A stretch of DNA of 22,237 bases, taken from NCBI GenBank assembly GCA_044375275.1, contig JBILMZ010000024.1:1-22237 (forward strand), in the 5' to 3' direction. The DNA is from SZUA-430 sp044375275. GTDB lineage: Bacteria > Pseudomonadota > Alphaproteobacteria > Micropepsales > Micropepsaceae. Of this stretch, positions 1-6,980 are shown in pieces. Positions within the stretch are counted from its first letter, which is position 1. Every line of letters starts with the position of its first letter. Below the pieces are notes generated by a model, which did not search any database, was not told the origin of the DNA, and saw nothing but the letters and a program-made list of their open reading frames with translations. The position numbers and the translations under genes are program-made.

Positions 1-867
1 CTGCTCGCACGAACTGCCGCACTCCCGGTCGGTCAGCACGGCGACGCGCACCGGCCGCTTGCGGCGGGGTTCATCGGGATCGACCCTGGTCACGGTGTCC
101 CCGAGGCTCGGATGCGGCGCGTAGGTGCCCGCCGGTACCGCTCGCATGGCCGTGACAAGGCGCTCGAGGGACGCGATGCAGTTCTTGTCGCCCGGCGCAT
201 AGAAGTCGCAAAGGCCGGCAGTGGCTTTGATGTTGGCAGGCGTCGACAGGAACTCCACGCCCGCGATGAAGATCGGGTTGCCGATCACCGCATCCGTGAT
301 GGGCGCATAGGTGCCATCGTCGCCCCCGTTGTTGTCGCGCACGTCGATGATCCAGTTCGGCGTGCGTTCGAGCCGCTTGCGGTTGTCGGCCATCATCTTC
401 ACGATGCCTTCGGCCGCCGACGCAAAGAAGGTAGGCAAGGTCAGGAGAACGGTCTTGTCCGACAGCCACGCGATGCGGGCCTGTGGCGGCGCCGCGGCCG
501 CAGCACCATCGTCGGCCTTCTGCTCGGCTTCGCCGGCAGGCGACCAGTCAGCCGGCGTAACGGCAAGGTGGCCGTCGCGCCACGCTCTCAGGTAGGTCTG
601 GATGATGTTGCCGCAGTCATCCTCGGTCTTCGCCGACGCGGCCTCGCGCATCGCCTTGTCAAAGGCCGCCGCGATCAGGCTCTCGCCGCGGACCCGTCGG
701 TTGTCGGCAGCCCCGGTGTCATTGGCGATCAGGAAGTCCGGCAGATAGGCAATGTCGCGCTTGCAGTTCTCGGCAACGCTGGCCTCTGCGCCCGACGAAG
801 GGGACGGCGCAACCACGGCTGCAAAGGCCGTCGCAAGCAGCAGGGACAGCAAAGTGGTCGGACGCAT
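1..867 (-). CDS. S41-family (C-terminal-processing type) peptidase, exported, partial
   Basis: The frame reads open from an ATG at 867 to the left edge (289 codons, no stop), so the C-terminus lies outside the window. Residues 1-27 look like a signal peptide (hydrophobic LLSLLLATAFAAVVA ending near SSGA), so the protein is probably periplasmic. A mid-region segment NWIIDVRDNNGGDD (about 171-184) matches the 'DLRxNxGG' strand-turn of S41 tail-specific proteases. The visible end, VAVLTDRECGSSCEQ (275-289), matches the segment carrying the catalytic Ser, followed three residues later by Glu (Ser285 or Ser286). No PDZ domain is evident between them, so it is closer to the simple S41 hydrolases than to CtpA. 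A GGGGG purine run precedes the ATG. It is divergent from the CoA-transferase. The family call is fairly secure; substrate unknown. Confidence 0.72.
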   Translation of the reverse strand, partial: MRPTTLLSLLLATAFAAVVAPSPSSGAEASVAENCKRDIAYLPDFLIANDTGAADNRRVRGESLIAAAFDKAMREAASAKTEDDCGNIIQTYLRAWRDGHLAVTPADWSPAGEAEQKADDGAAAAAPPQARIAWLSDKTVLLTLPTFFASAAEGIVKMMADNRKRLERTPNWIIDVRDNNGGDDGTYAPITDAVIGNPIFIAGVEFLSTPANIKATAGLCDFYAPGDKNCIASLERLVTAMRAVPAGTYAPHPSLGDTVTRVDPDEPRRKRPVRVAVLTDRECGSSCEQ

Positions 868-989
868 GGACAACCCCCAGGTAAGGCGCACGAAAAACCC
901 AAACGCCATCGTTCAATAAGACAGGATTGCGACGAAAGGAATGCCACAAGGGCAGACCGTGTTTGGAAACCGACGGAAGTGCATGTTAG

Positions 990-1024
990 TCACGCAATTG
1001 TGAAGCCGCCCGCTGCATGCGGGC
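990..1024. promoter_or_regulatory. Divergent intergenic region: small hairpin and TCAC-N6-GTGA motif
   Basis: The 177-base gap between the divergent protease and CoA-transferase genes contains TCAC-N6-GTGA at 990-1003 and a perfect 6-bp hairpin GCCCGC/GCGGGC (1008-1013 with 1019-1024, loop TGCAT). The hairpin lies just upstream of the CoA-transferase ribosome binding site, where it could sit in the leader. No clear -35/-10 pair was found. The regulatory role is inference only. Confidence 0.2.
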
Positions 1025-1044
1025 TGGCGCGAGAAGGAAAGTCC

Positions 1045-2226
1045 ATGTCGCTCCCCCTTGAAGGCGTCCGCATCGTCGACCTCTCGGCCATCATCTCGGG
1101 TCCGATGGCAACCCGGATCCTGGCGGACCAGGGCGCAGACGTCATCAAGGTCGAAGCTCCCGGCCCCGGAGACCTCGTGCGCTATCTCGGCCCCCAGCGC
1201 AACGGCGTGAATGCGATGTTCACCGCCGTCAACCGCAACAAGCGCGCCATCGTGTTGAACCTGAAAACGCCGGACGGCCGCAACATCCTGCTCGACCTGG
1301 TAAAGACGGCGGACGTGTTCGTGGAGAACTTCCGGCCCGGCGCCATCGAAAAGCTGGGCCTCGGCTACGAGACGCTGAAGGCGATCAACCCCGGCCTCGT
1401 CTATGTGTCGATGTCAGGTTTCGGGGACACGGGCCCCTACGCGAGACGGCGCGTCTATGACCCGGTCATCCAGGCGACATCGGGCTTCTCCGACACCCAG
1501 AAGAACGCCACGACAGGCGAGCCGCAGCTCATCCAGACGCTCGTCTGCGACAAGGCGACAGCGATTACCGCCGCGCAGGCGATCACGGCCGCACTCTATG
1601 CCAAGGCGCGAGGCCGCGGCGGCAGCAAGGTCGAGATCAACATGCTCGACAGCGCGATCGCCTTCCTCTGGCCGGACTCGTTCTACAATCTTGTGTTCGA
1701 GGAGGAGTTCAACCGCTCGCCGGACTTCGCAAGCTTCTACTCGATCCGCAAGACGAAGGACGGCTACATCACCATGATCGCCCTGTCCGACGACGAGTTC
1801 CGCGCCACCTGCCGCGCCATCGGCCGGCCAGAGATCGCCGAAGACCCGCGCTTCCGGACCATCATGGATCGCATGCAGAATGCCAAGGTCATGACCGACA
1901 TGATCTCGGAAGTCGTGGCAGGCTACGCAACGGCGGAAATCACGGCGCGCCTCGAAGCCGAAGATGTGCCCCACGCGAAAGTCCTGAAGCGTGAAGAGGT
2001 GCTCACCAACGAACAGGTCCTCGTCAATGGCAGCATCGGTGTGCTGGAAGACCCACGCGCCGGCCGGATGAAAGTCGCAAGGAGTCCCGCACGCTTCGAC
2101 GGCGAGGCCATGCCTTTTCGCCGTCCCGCACCGGGCCTTGGAGAGCACACCAACGAAGTGCTGGGTGAGCTTGGAAAAACGCCCGATCAGGTAGCGGCGC
2201 TGCGCAAGGCAGGGGCCGTCGCCTGA
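1045..2226 (+). CDS. CaiB/BaiF family (class III) CoA-transferase
   Basis: This 393-residue protein is a family III acyl-CoA transferase, which moves CoA between a donor acyl-CoA and an acid acceptor through an aspartyl-CoA anhydride. The opening MSLPLEGVRIVDLSAIISGP and then GADVIKVEAP is the hallmark N-terminus. ENFRPGAIEKLGLGYETL (94-111), and SMSGFGDTGPYARR (122-135) follow in the usual order. The candidate catalytic Asp is Asp169 in LVCDKAT, at the position of the formyl-CoA transferase nucleophile. Length is normal for the family. The reading frame is open far upstream, but the start is set at 1045 by the AGAAGGAAAG ribosome binding site and because conserved sequence starts there; the upstream part is antisense to the protease gene. 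The substrate cannot be read from sequence and no acyl-CoA dehydrogenase neighbours it. Its stop is 23 bases from the convergent SIMPL gene. Confidence 0.9.
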   Translation: MSLPLEGVRIVDLSAIISGPMATRILADQGADVIKVEAPGPGDLVRYLGPQRNGVNAMFTAVNRNKRAIVLNLKTPDGRNILLDLVKTADVFVENFRPGAIEKLGLGYETLKAINPGLVYVSMSGFGDTGPYARRRVYDPVIQATSGFSDTQKNATTGEPQLIQTLVCDKATAITAAQAITAALYAKARGRGGSKVEINMLDSAIAFLWPDSFYNLVFEEEFNRSPDFASFYSIRKTKDGYITMIALSDDEFRATCRAIGRPEIAEDPRFRTIMDRMQNAKVMTDMISEVVAGYATAEITARLEAEDVPHAKVLKREEVLTNEQVLVNGSIGVLEDPRAGRMKVARSPARFDGEAMPFRRPAPGLGEHTNEVLGELGKTPDQVAALRKAGAVA

Positions 2227-2249
2227 CCGGGTCGCGTGCGGTCGGGCGC

Positions 2250-3017
2250 CTAGCGCTCGATATTGTAGTCGATGGTCACCACCACGCGCGCAAGCTTGTC
2301 GACGGTGGTCTTGTCATAGGTGCCGCCGTAGTCGGTGGCTTCTTCGCTCGCACCTGCCGGCAGGATGTAGAACGAGCCCTGCGAGGCAGAGCGCATCGCG
2401 CCCACCCTGACGTTGCCGTTCTTCGCAAACTCTTCGGCGCGCTTCTGCGCATTCTGCGTTGCAGCACCAATCAGGGACATCTTCACGTCTTCAAGGGTCG
2501 TCACCAGGAACAGCGGATCTTCATGGCTGACCGGGAGGCCTTCCGCTTCAAGCTGCAGGATCGCCTTGTTGGCAGCGATCACGCGCGGCAGGTCCGTGGA
2601 GCGCACGACGATGTTCTGCGCACCATTGAAGCCGCGCTGGACGGTTCGCGTGCGACCGCCGGGAGCATCTTCCTCGACCATGTTGGGCGTCACGTTTTCA
2701 TTGCCGTCAGTCAGCGCGTCCTTCGCAAAACCCTGGGCCGTGAGGAAGGCTTCCAGCGCCGGGCGTTCCTTGCGCAGCTTGGCCAGCGTGTCGGCGAAGC
2801 TGCTGCCCTGAACGCGAAGACCCACCGTCCACTCAGCGGCATCGGCCGCGACCGGCTTCTCGGCGAGTCCCTTCACGGTGATGGTTTGCCGCGCGGCGCC
2901 GATCTGCTTTGCGTGGATGCCGAAGATAAGCGCGGCCAGGGACATGCCCACAGCCAGCAGCACGCCAAGGATCACGACGGCTTTCGAATTGTCGAGGGTC
3001 ACTAAAGGTCTCTCCAT
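2250..3017 (-). CDS. SIMPL-domain (DUF541) membrane-anchored periplasmic protein
   Basis: A 255-residue protein with one N-terminal membrane segment (about 13-35, VVILGVLLAVGMSLAALIFG) and then a SIMPL/DUF541 domain. The domain begins TITVKGLAEKPVAADAAEW, the typical 'v.V.G.g.v...PD.a....V' start, and ends with the KLARVVVTIDYNI strand. The helical NAQKRAEEFAKNGNVRVGAMRSASQGSF segment (around 190-217) is also characteristic. SIMPL proteins are secreted or envelope proteins linked to oxidative stress (YggE) in other bacteria; the molecular activity is unknown. No good ribosome binding site precedes the ATG at 3017. A GTG five codons in (3002) has GGAGAG seven bases upstream and is a plausible alternative start; both keep the membrane anchor. 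It is divergent from the carotenoid oxygenase gene and may share its control region. Confidence 0.88.
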   Translation of the reverse strand: MERPLVTLDNSKAVVILGVLLAVGMSLAALIFGIHAKQIGAARQTITVKGLAEKPVAADAAEWTVGLRVQGSSFADTLAKLRKERPALEAFLTAQGFAKDALTDGNENVTPNMVEEDAPGGRTRTVQRGFNGAQNIVVRSTDLPRVIAANKAILQLEAEGLPVSHEDPLFLVTTLEDVKMSLIGAATQNAQKRAEEFAKNGNVRVGAMRSASQGSFYILPAGASEEATDYGGTYDKTTVDKLARVVVTIDYNIER

Positions 3018-3053
3018 GGTTCAGGGTGGTGATTCCACCATCCCGCACTGGAG

Positions 3054-3068
3054 AGCACAAATTGTGCT
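3054..3068. promoter_or_regulatory. Palindromic operator candidate 1 (AGCACAA-A-TTGTGCT)
   Basis: A perfect 7-bp inverted repeat with a one-base centre sits in the 231-base divergent gap between the SIMPL gene (start 3017) and the carotenoid oxygenase gene (start 3249). A short repeated-helix symmetry of this size suits a dimeric regulator. Binding is inferred; no regulator gene is adjacent. Confidence 0.35.
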
Positions 3069-3076
3069 GCCTTTGT

Positions 3077-3096
3077 GTCAAAATCGCGATTGTGAC
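3077..3096. promoter_or_regulatory. Palindromic operator candidate 2 (20 bp, core AATCGCGATT)
   Basis: GTCAAAATCGCGATTGTGAC is a 20-base palindrome with only one mismatched pair (3081/3092). It lies 8 bases from candidate 1, in the same divergent promoter region. Two palindromes this close together suggest a two-site operator or sites for two regulators. It has no obvious U-tract and sits ahead of both genes, so a terminator is unlikely. Confidence 0.4.
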
Positions 3097-3248
3097 CGGC
3101 GTCAACTTCAACCAGCAATTAGCGGGCGTCGGAGATGATGACCTGGTCGATCAGCGCTTCGGCCGTCACACGACTGCCATAGACGCCCTGCGCAAGGCTG
3201 GTGCAGTATCCTGGCAGCATCCTGATTGTCTGCTTGAGAGGATCACCC

Positions 3249-4682
3249 ATGGGCAATATCGTCGAGGACATCGTCCGTTCAACCATCACGAAGGCCGCGG
3301 GCGCGGTCGCCGCCGCCCGACGCGGCCTGATGAATGACACGACCGAGAACCCGTTCCTGACCGGCATCCACGAGCCGATGAAGGACGAACGCACGCTCAC
3401 CGAGCTGAAGGTCACCGGCATGATCCCGGCCGATCTCGACGGACGCTATGTGCGCATCGGACCCAACCCGGCGACACCGCCCAAGGCAGCCGCCTATCAC
3501 TGGTTCATGGGCGACGGGATGATCCATGGTGTCCGTCTGCGCAACGGCAAGGCCGAGTGGTATCGCAATCGCTGGATCCGCAGCACGGCCGTGAGCAAGG
3601 CGCTCGGCGAACCTGAAGTGCCGGGCCCGCGCCACTTCTTCGACACGGTCAACACCAACATCGTTCCGCATGCCGGCCAGACATGGGCCGTCGTTGAAGC
3701 GGGCGGCTATCCTGTGCGCGTGGGTCCCGACCTCGAGTCGATCGCCCATGATCCCTTTGGCGGTTCACTGAAGGGAAGCTTCAGCGCGCATCCGCATCTC
3801 GATCCCGACTCGGGCGAACTCCATGCCATCTGCTACGAAGGACCAAACCAGGACACCATCCGCCACGTGGTCGTCGACCGCGACGGCAAGGTCCGCCGCG
3901 AGGAACCCATCGCCGTCAAGCACGGCCCGATGATCCATGACTGCATGATCACGAAGAACTACGTCATCATCCTCGACCTGCCGGTGACCTTCTCGATGAA
4001 GCGCCTGCTCGCAGGCTATGGCTTCCCCTATGCCTGGAACACGGAACACAAGGCCCGCGTTGGCCTGCTGCCGCGTGAAGGCAAGAGCGACGATGTGATC
4101 TGGTGCAGCATTGATCCGTGTTACGTCTTCCACCCCTGCAACGGTTTCGAGACACCGGACGGCAAGGTCATCCTCGACGTCTGCGCGCATGACACCATGT
4201 TCGCCGAGAGCACGATGGGACCCGACTCGAAGAGCGTGCCCTTCGAACGTTGGACGATCGATCCCGCCGCGCGCAAGGTCGACCGCAAGGTCCTCGACGC
4301 CGAGAGCCAGGAGTTCCCGCGTCCGAACGAAGCGCTCATCGGCAAGCCCTATCGCTATGCCTACACGGTGTCGCTGGCCGCTGACGTCTTCGTCGGCACC
4401 TCGACCCGCTACTTCAAGCACGACCTCGAAAAGGGTGCGCGCCAGGTCCACGACTTCGGACCCGGCCGGGTCCCGGGCGAGTTCGTCTTTGTGGCCAAGC
4501 CCAACGCAAAAGCCGAGGACGATGGCTGGCTCATGGGCTATGTGATCGACACCACGACGGACACGACCGATCTTGTGATCCTCGATGCCGCGAACTTCGA
4601 AGCGGCGCCACAGGCCACCATCACGATCCCGCATCGAATCCCTCCCGGCTTCCACGGTAACTGGATGCCGGCCACCGTTTGA
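3249..4682 (+). CDS. Carotenoid oxygenase family (RPE65/CCD type) dioxygenase
   Basis: A 477-residue non-heme Fe(II) dioxygenase of the carotenoid cleavage family, which splits C=C bonds in carotenoids, apocarotenoids or stilbenes. The four iron-ligand histidines are all visible in context: His181 (FSAHPHLDPDSGE), His230 (MIHDCMITKNYVI), His295 (VFHPCNGFE) and His469 (GFHGNWMP). The N-terminal LDGRYVRIGPNP (63-74) and HWFMGDGMIHGV (84-95) are family signatures. Length is typical of bacterial members. The start at 3249 is chosen because GAGAGGATC lies just upstream and the sequence before it is not conserved-looking. No carotenoid biosynthesis genes are nearby, so a lignostilbene or apocarotenoid substrate is as likely as beta-carotene. 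A terminator-like hairpin follows the stop. Confidence 0.93.
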   Translation: MGNIVEDIVRSTITKAAGAVAAARRGLMNDTTENPFLTGIHEPMKDERTLTELKVTGMIPADLDGRYVRIGPNPATPPKAAAYHWFMGDGMIHGVRLRNGKAEWYRNRWIRSTAVSKALGEPEVPGPRHFFDTVNTNIVPHAGQTWAVVEAGGYPVRVGPDLESIAHDPFGGSLKGSFSAHPHLDPDSGELHAICYEGPNQDTIRHVVVDRDGKVRREEPIAVKHGPMIHDCMITKNYVIILDLPVTFSMKRLLAGYGFPYAWNTEHKARVGLLPREGKSDDVIWCSIDPCYVFHPCNGFETPDGKVILDVCAHDTMFAESTMGPDSKSVPFERWTIDPAARKVDRKVLDAESQEFPRPNEALIGKPYRYAYTVSLAADVFVGTSTRYFKHDLEKGARQVHDFGPGRVPGEFVFVAKPNAKAEDDGWLMGYVIDTTTDTTDLVILDAANFEAAPQATITIPHRIPPGFHGNWMPATV

Positions 4683-4703
4683 GACGGAAGACGTAGCGAA
4701 ATC

Positions 4704-4737
4704 AGGGCGGGCTTGCGCAGGCGCAGACCCGCCCTTT
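4704..4737 (+). terminator. Terminator-like hairpin after the carotenoid oxygenase gene
   Basis: An outer stem AGGGCGGG/CCCGCCCT (4704-4711 with 4728-4735) and an inner TGCGC/GCGCA stem form a long GC-rich hairpin, followed by only TTTAG. The short U-run makes it a weak intrinsic terminator. It separates the oxygenase from the downstream monooxygenase gene. Confidence 0.6.
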
Positions 4738-4774
4738 AGCATCAGCGTCATAACCAACCAATTTCGGAATCATC

Positions 4775-5734
4775 ATGACCCTTCCCGCCGTCCTACAGAA
4801 CCGCCTGTCGATCCCGATCGTCGGCGCGCCGCTCTTCATCGTCTCGGGTCCCGAGCTCGTCATCGCGCAGTGCAAGGCGGGCATTGTCGGCTCGTTCCCG
4901 GCGCTGAACGCGCGGCCGGTGGAACTGCTCGACACATGGCTCGAGCGCATCAAGAACGAACTCGACGACCACGAGCAGAAGACCGGAAAGAAGACCGCGC
5001 CCTATGCGGTCAACCAGATCTGCCACCATTCGAACGATCGCCTCATGCAGGACATGGCGATCTGCGTGAAGCACAAGGTACCGATCATCATCACGAGCCT
5101 GCGCGCCCCAACCGAGGTCGTGAAGGCCACGCACTCCTATGGCGGCGTGCTGTTCCACGACGTGATCAATATCCGTCACGCGAAGAAGGCCGCGGAGGAG
5201 GGCGTCGACGGCCTCATCCTGGTCTGCGCGGGAGCGGGCGGCCATGCGGGGACACTGTCACCCTTTGCGCTGGTGCCGGAAGTACGCGCCTGGTTTGACA
5301 AGACGATCCTCGTCTCGGGCTCGATCGCGCATGGCGGTAGCGTCCTGGCGGCCCAGGCGATGGGCGCAGACCTTGCCTATCTCGGCACGCGATTCATCGC
5401 GACGACCGAAGCCAACGCGGACCAGCGCTACAAGCAGATGCTGGTCGAAACCGCCGCGCAGGACATCGTCTACTCGAACCTGTTCACCGGTGTGCACGGC
5501 AACTACCTCGCCCCCTCGATCACCGCCGCAGGCCTCGACCCGGCCAACCTGCCGGAAGCCGACAAGTCCAAGATGAACTTCGGCTCGGGCGGCAACATGG
5601 AAAAGAAAGCCTGGAAGGACATCTGGGGCGCGGGCCAGGGCGTAGGCCAGATCCACGAAATCGTCCCGACCGCCGACGTCGTCGCCAAGCTCAAGCGCGA
5701 ATACGACGAAGCCAAAAAGCGCATCGCGGCCTGA
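4775..5734 (+). CDS. Nitronate monooxygenase family flavoprotein (NMO/2-nitropropane dioxygenase)
   Basis: A 319-residue FMN-dependent TIM-barrel enzyme. The family oxidises alkyl nitronates such as propionate-3-nitronate to aldehydes and nitrite. The N-terminal IPIVGAPLFIVSGPELVIAQ (13-32) is the usual start of the barrel. GAGGHAG (153-159) carries His157, and the phosphate-binding region GSIAHGGSVLAAQAMGADLA (182-201) is followed by GTRFIAT (204-210). The C-terminal GAGQGVGQI segment (286-294) is also common in the family. No strong ribosome binding site precedes the ATG, but conserved sequence starts within a few residues of it. Related family members include enoyl reductases of fatty-acid synthesis and broader NMO-like oxidoreductases, so the substrate stays open. 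It is last on the plus strand before a palindrome-rich convergent junction. Confidence 0.88.
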   Translation: MTLPAVLQNRLSIPIVGAPLFIVSGPELVIAQCKAGIVGSFPALNARPVELLDTWLERIKNELDDHEQKTGKKTAPYAVNQICHHSNDRLMQDMAICVKHKVPIIITSLRAPTEVVKATHSYGGVLFHDVINIRHAKKAAEEGVDGLILVCAGAGGHAGTLSPFALVPEVRAWFDKTILVSGSIAHGGSVLAAQAMGADLAYLGTRFIATTEANADQRYKQMLVETAAQDIVYSNLFTGVHGNYLAPSITAAGLDPANLPEADKSKMNFGSGGNMEKKAWKDIWGAGQGVGQIHEIVPTADVVAKLKREYDEAKKRIAA

Positions 5735-5742
5735 GTTCATCC

Positions 5743-5771
5743 TGCGACCTCAGCTTTGCGTTGAGGTCGCA
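5743..5771. terminator. 10-bp perfect hairpin just after the monooxygenase stop
   Basis: TGCGACCTCA (5743-5752) and TGAGGTCGCA (5762-5771) form a perfect 10-bp stem with a 9-base loop, nine bases after the stop codon. There is no T-run on either side, so classic intrinsic termination is not shown; it could stabilise the 3' end or aid termination. Confidence 0.45.
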
Positions 5772-5777
5772 AGGATC

Positions 5778-5918
5778 GCTGACACAAACGCACAAAACAG
5801 AAAAGGCACAACGAACTGAATCTTGGCGCGCAAAGCGCGCCGGGACAGCATCTGTCACGCGCAAGCCTCACCAACTGTAACCCATTGTGCCTTTTCTGTT
5901 TTGTGCCTTCGTGTCAGC
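5778..5918. repeat. Long palindromic intergenic element, copy 1 (141 bp)
   Basis: The ends are 34-base inverted arms (5778-5811 and 5885-5918) matching at 32 of 34 positions. The left arm is A/C-rich (contains CACAAAACAGAAAAGGCACAA split over the arm). Inside, 13 bases after the left arm, is a perfect hairpin GGCGCGC-AAA-GCGCGCC (5825-5841), then a small GACAG-CAT-CTGTC hairpin. The architecture matches the element at 5961-6098, including 19-base spacing from a shared AGAAAAG to the GGCGCGC stem. It lies between convergent genes. I cannot name the family; possible roles are a bidirectional terminator, a non-autonomous mobile palindrome, or both. Confidence 0.8.
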
Positions 5919-5960
5919 CCTCTTCCCACCCGTAGCGGCAGCCGCACCGTCGAAAGGGGA

Positions 5961-6098
5961 TCACGCAAAGACGCAAAGTAGAAAAGCCGCAAAGAAAAAG
6001 ATCATGGCGCGCGCCGCGCGCCGAAAACAGTAAAACGACGCGCGCACCAAACGCATCCGTACTTCTTTGCGTCTTTTCTACTTCGCGTCTTTGCGTGA
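5961..6098. repeat. Long palindromic intergenic element, copy 2 (138 bp)
   Basis: The ends are 36-base inverted arms (5961-5996 and 6063-6098) matching at 34 of 36 positions. The arms are built of degenerate GCAAAGAC-type units (TCACGCAAAGACGCAAAG). The internal hairpin GGCGCGC-GCC-GCGCGCC (6006-6022) has the same 7-bp stem as copy 1, with a different 3-base loop. The segment between internal hairpin and right arm is 40 bases (43 in copy 1). Only 42 bases separate the two copies. The arms agree far better within each copy than between copies. CGCAAAGA-type units recur in intergenic DNA of many bacteria from memory, but I cannot assign a named family. Confidence 0.8.
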
Positions 6099-6133
6099 AA
6101 TATCTTCCTTCCCCACCGCCGCAACGCCCCAGC

Positions 6134-6979
6134 CTACTTCTGCCCCGAAGGCGGCGTATGCCAGCGTCTCAGCATCTCCACCGCCAGCAGCAGCAGCGAA
6201 GAGAAGAGGATCAGCAGCGTCGCCACCGCCAGGATGGTCGGGCTGATCTGCTCGCGAATGCCGGACCACATCTGGCGCGGGATCGTGCGTTGCTCCGGTC
6301 CGCCAAGGAACAGCACCGTCACCACTTCATCAAACGACGCCGCAAAGGCAAACAGCGCCCCGGAAATCATGCCCGGCGCGACCAGCGGCAGTGTCACGCG
6401 GAAGAAGGTGGTGAACGGGTCGGCACCCAGGCTCGACGACGCCTTGATCAGGTTCTGGTCAAACCCGGACAGCGTGGCCGTCATCGTGATGACCACGAAG
6501 GGAACGCCGAGCGCCGTGTGCGCAAAGATGATGCCGAGCGTGGTCTGCGCCAGGCCAACGCTGGAATAGAAGAAATACATGCCCGCCGCCGCAATCACGA
6601 TCGGCACGATCAGCGGCGAGATCAGCAGCGCCATGAAGAAGTCGCGGAACGGCATGTTGCTGCGCGCCAGCCCCATCGCCGCCAGCGTGCCGAGCACGGT
6701 TGCGAGCGCCGTCGAGGCCAGCGCGATGATCAGGCTGTTCTGCATCGCCTCGAGCCATTGCGGGTTCTCGATGATGTCGCGGTACCAGCGCAGCGAGAAG
6801 CCGTCCGGCTGCAGCGTCAGCATCTTGTCCGTGAAGCTGAAATAGGGCTCGGCATTGAAGGAGAGCGGAATGACCACGAGCAGCGGCGCCAGCAGGAATA
6901 CCAGCACGCCGATCGCAAACCAGCGATTGACGATCACATCGAAGCCCGACTGGTCCCAGCGTCTCTTCGGGTTCGCCAT
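6134..6979 (-). CDS. ABC transporter permease, spermidine/putrescine type (PotC-like)
   Basis: A 281-residue inner-membrane permease with about six hydrophobic segments (first at 20-42, IGVLVFLLAPLLVVIPLSF). The cytoplasmic EAA loop reads KASSSLGADPFTTFFRVTLP (179-198), the site that docks the ATPase. FSLRWYRDII (61-70) before the second membrane segment is typical of PotC/PotI ('fsl.WY..l'). Length is normal for PotC. The ATG at 6979 lies one base after the stop of the upstream permease gene, so the two are co-translated. It is the last gene of the importer operon and ends opposite the palindromic elements. Its likely substrates are polyamines or related amines; the exact one cannot be read from the permease. 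Confidence 0.9.
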   Translation of the reverse strand: MANPKRRWDQSGFDVIVNRWFAIGVLVFLLAPLLVVIPLSFNAEPYFSFTDKMLTLQPDGFSLRWYRDIIENPQWLEAMQNSLIIALASTALATVLGTLAAMGLARSNMPFRDFFMALLISPLIVPIVIAAAGMYFFYSSVGLAQTTLGIIFAHTALGVPFVVITMTATLSGFDQNLIKASSSLGADPFTTFFRVTLPLVAPGMISGALFAFAASFDEVVTVLFLGGPEQRTIPRQMWSGIREQISPTILAVATLLILFSSLLLLAVEMLRRWHTPPSGQK

Positions 6980-6980
6980 C

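Noticed and set aside
112..1044. Open frame continuous with the CoA-transferase that would add 311 residues at its N-terminus
   Set aside because: It is antisense to the S41 protease gene, is Arg/Gly/His-rich with no family features, and the CoA-transferase has a ribosome binding site and conserved N-terminus at 1045. High-GC DNA readily gives such long open antisense frames.
5961..6098. Repeated GCAAAGA-type units considered as a CRISPR array
   Set aside because: The units are short and degenerate, there are no unique spacers of even length, and the layout is a single large palindrome.
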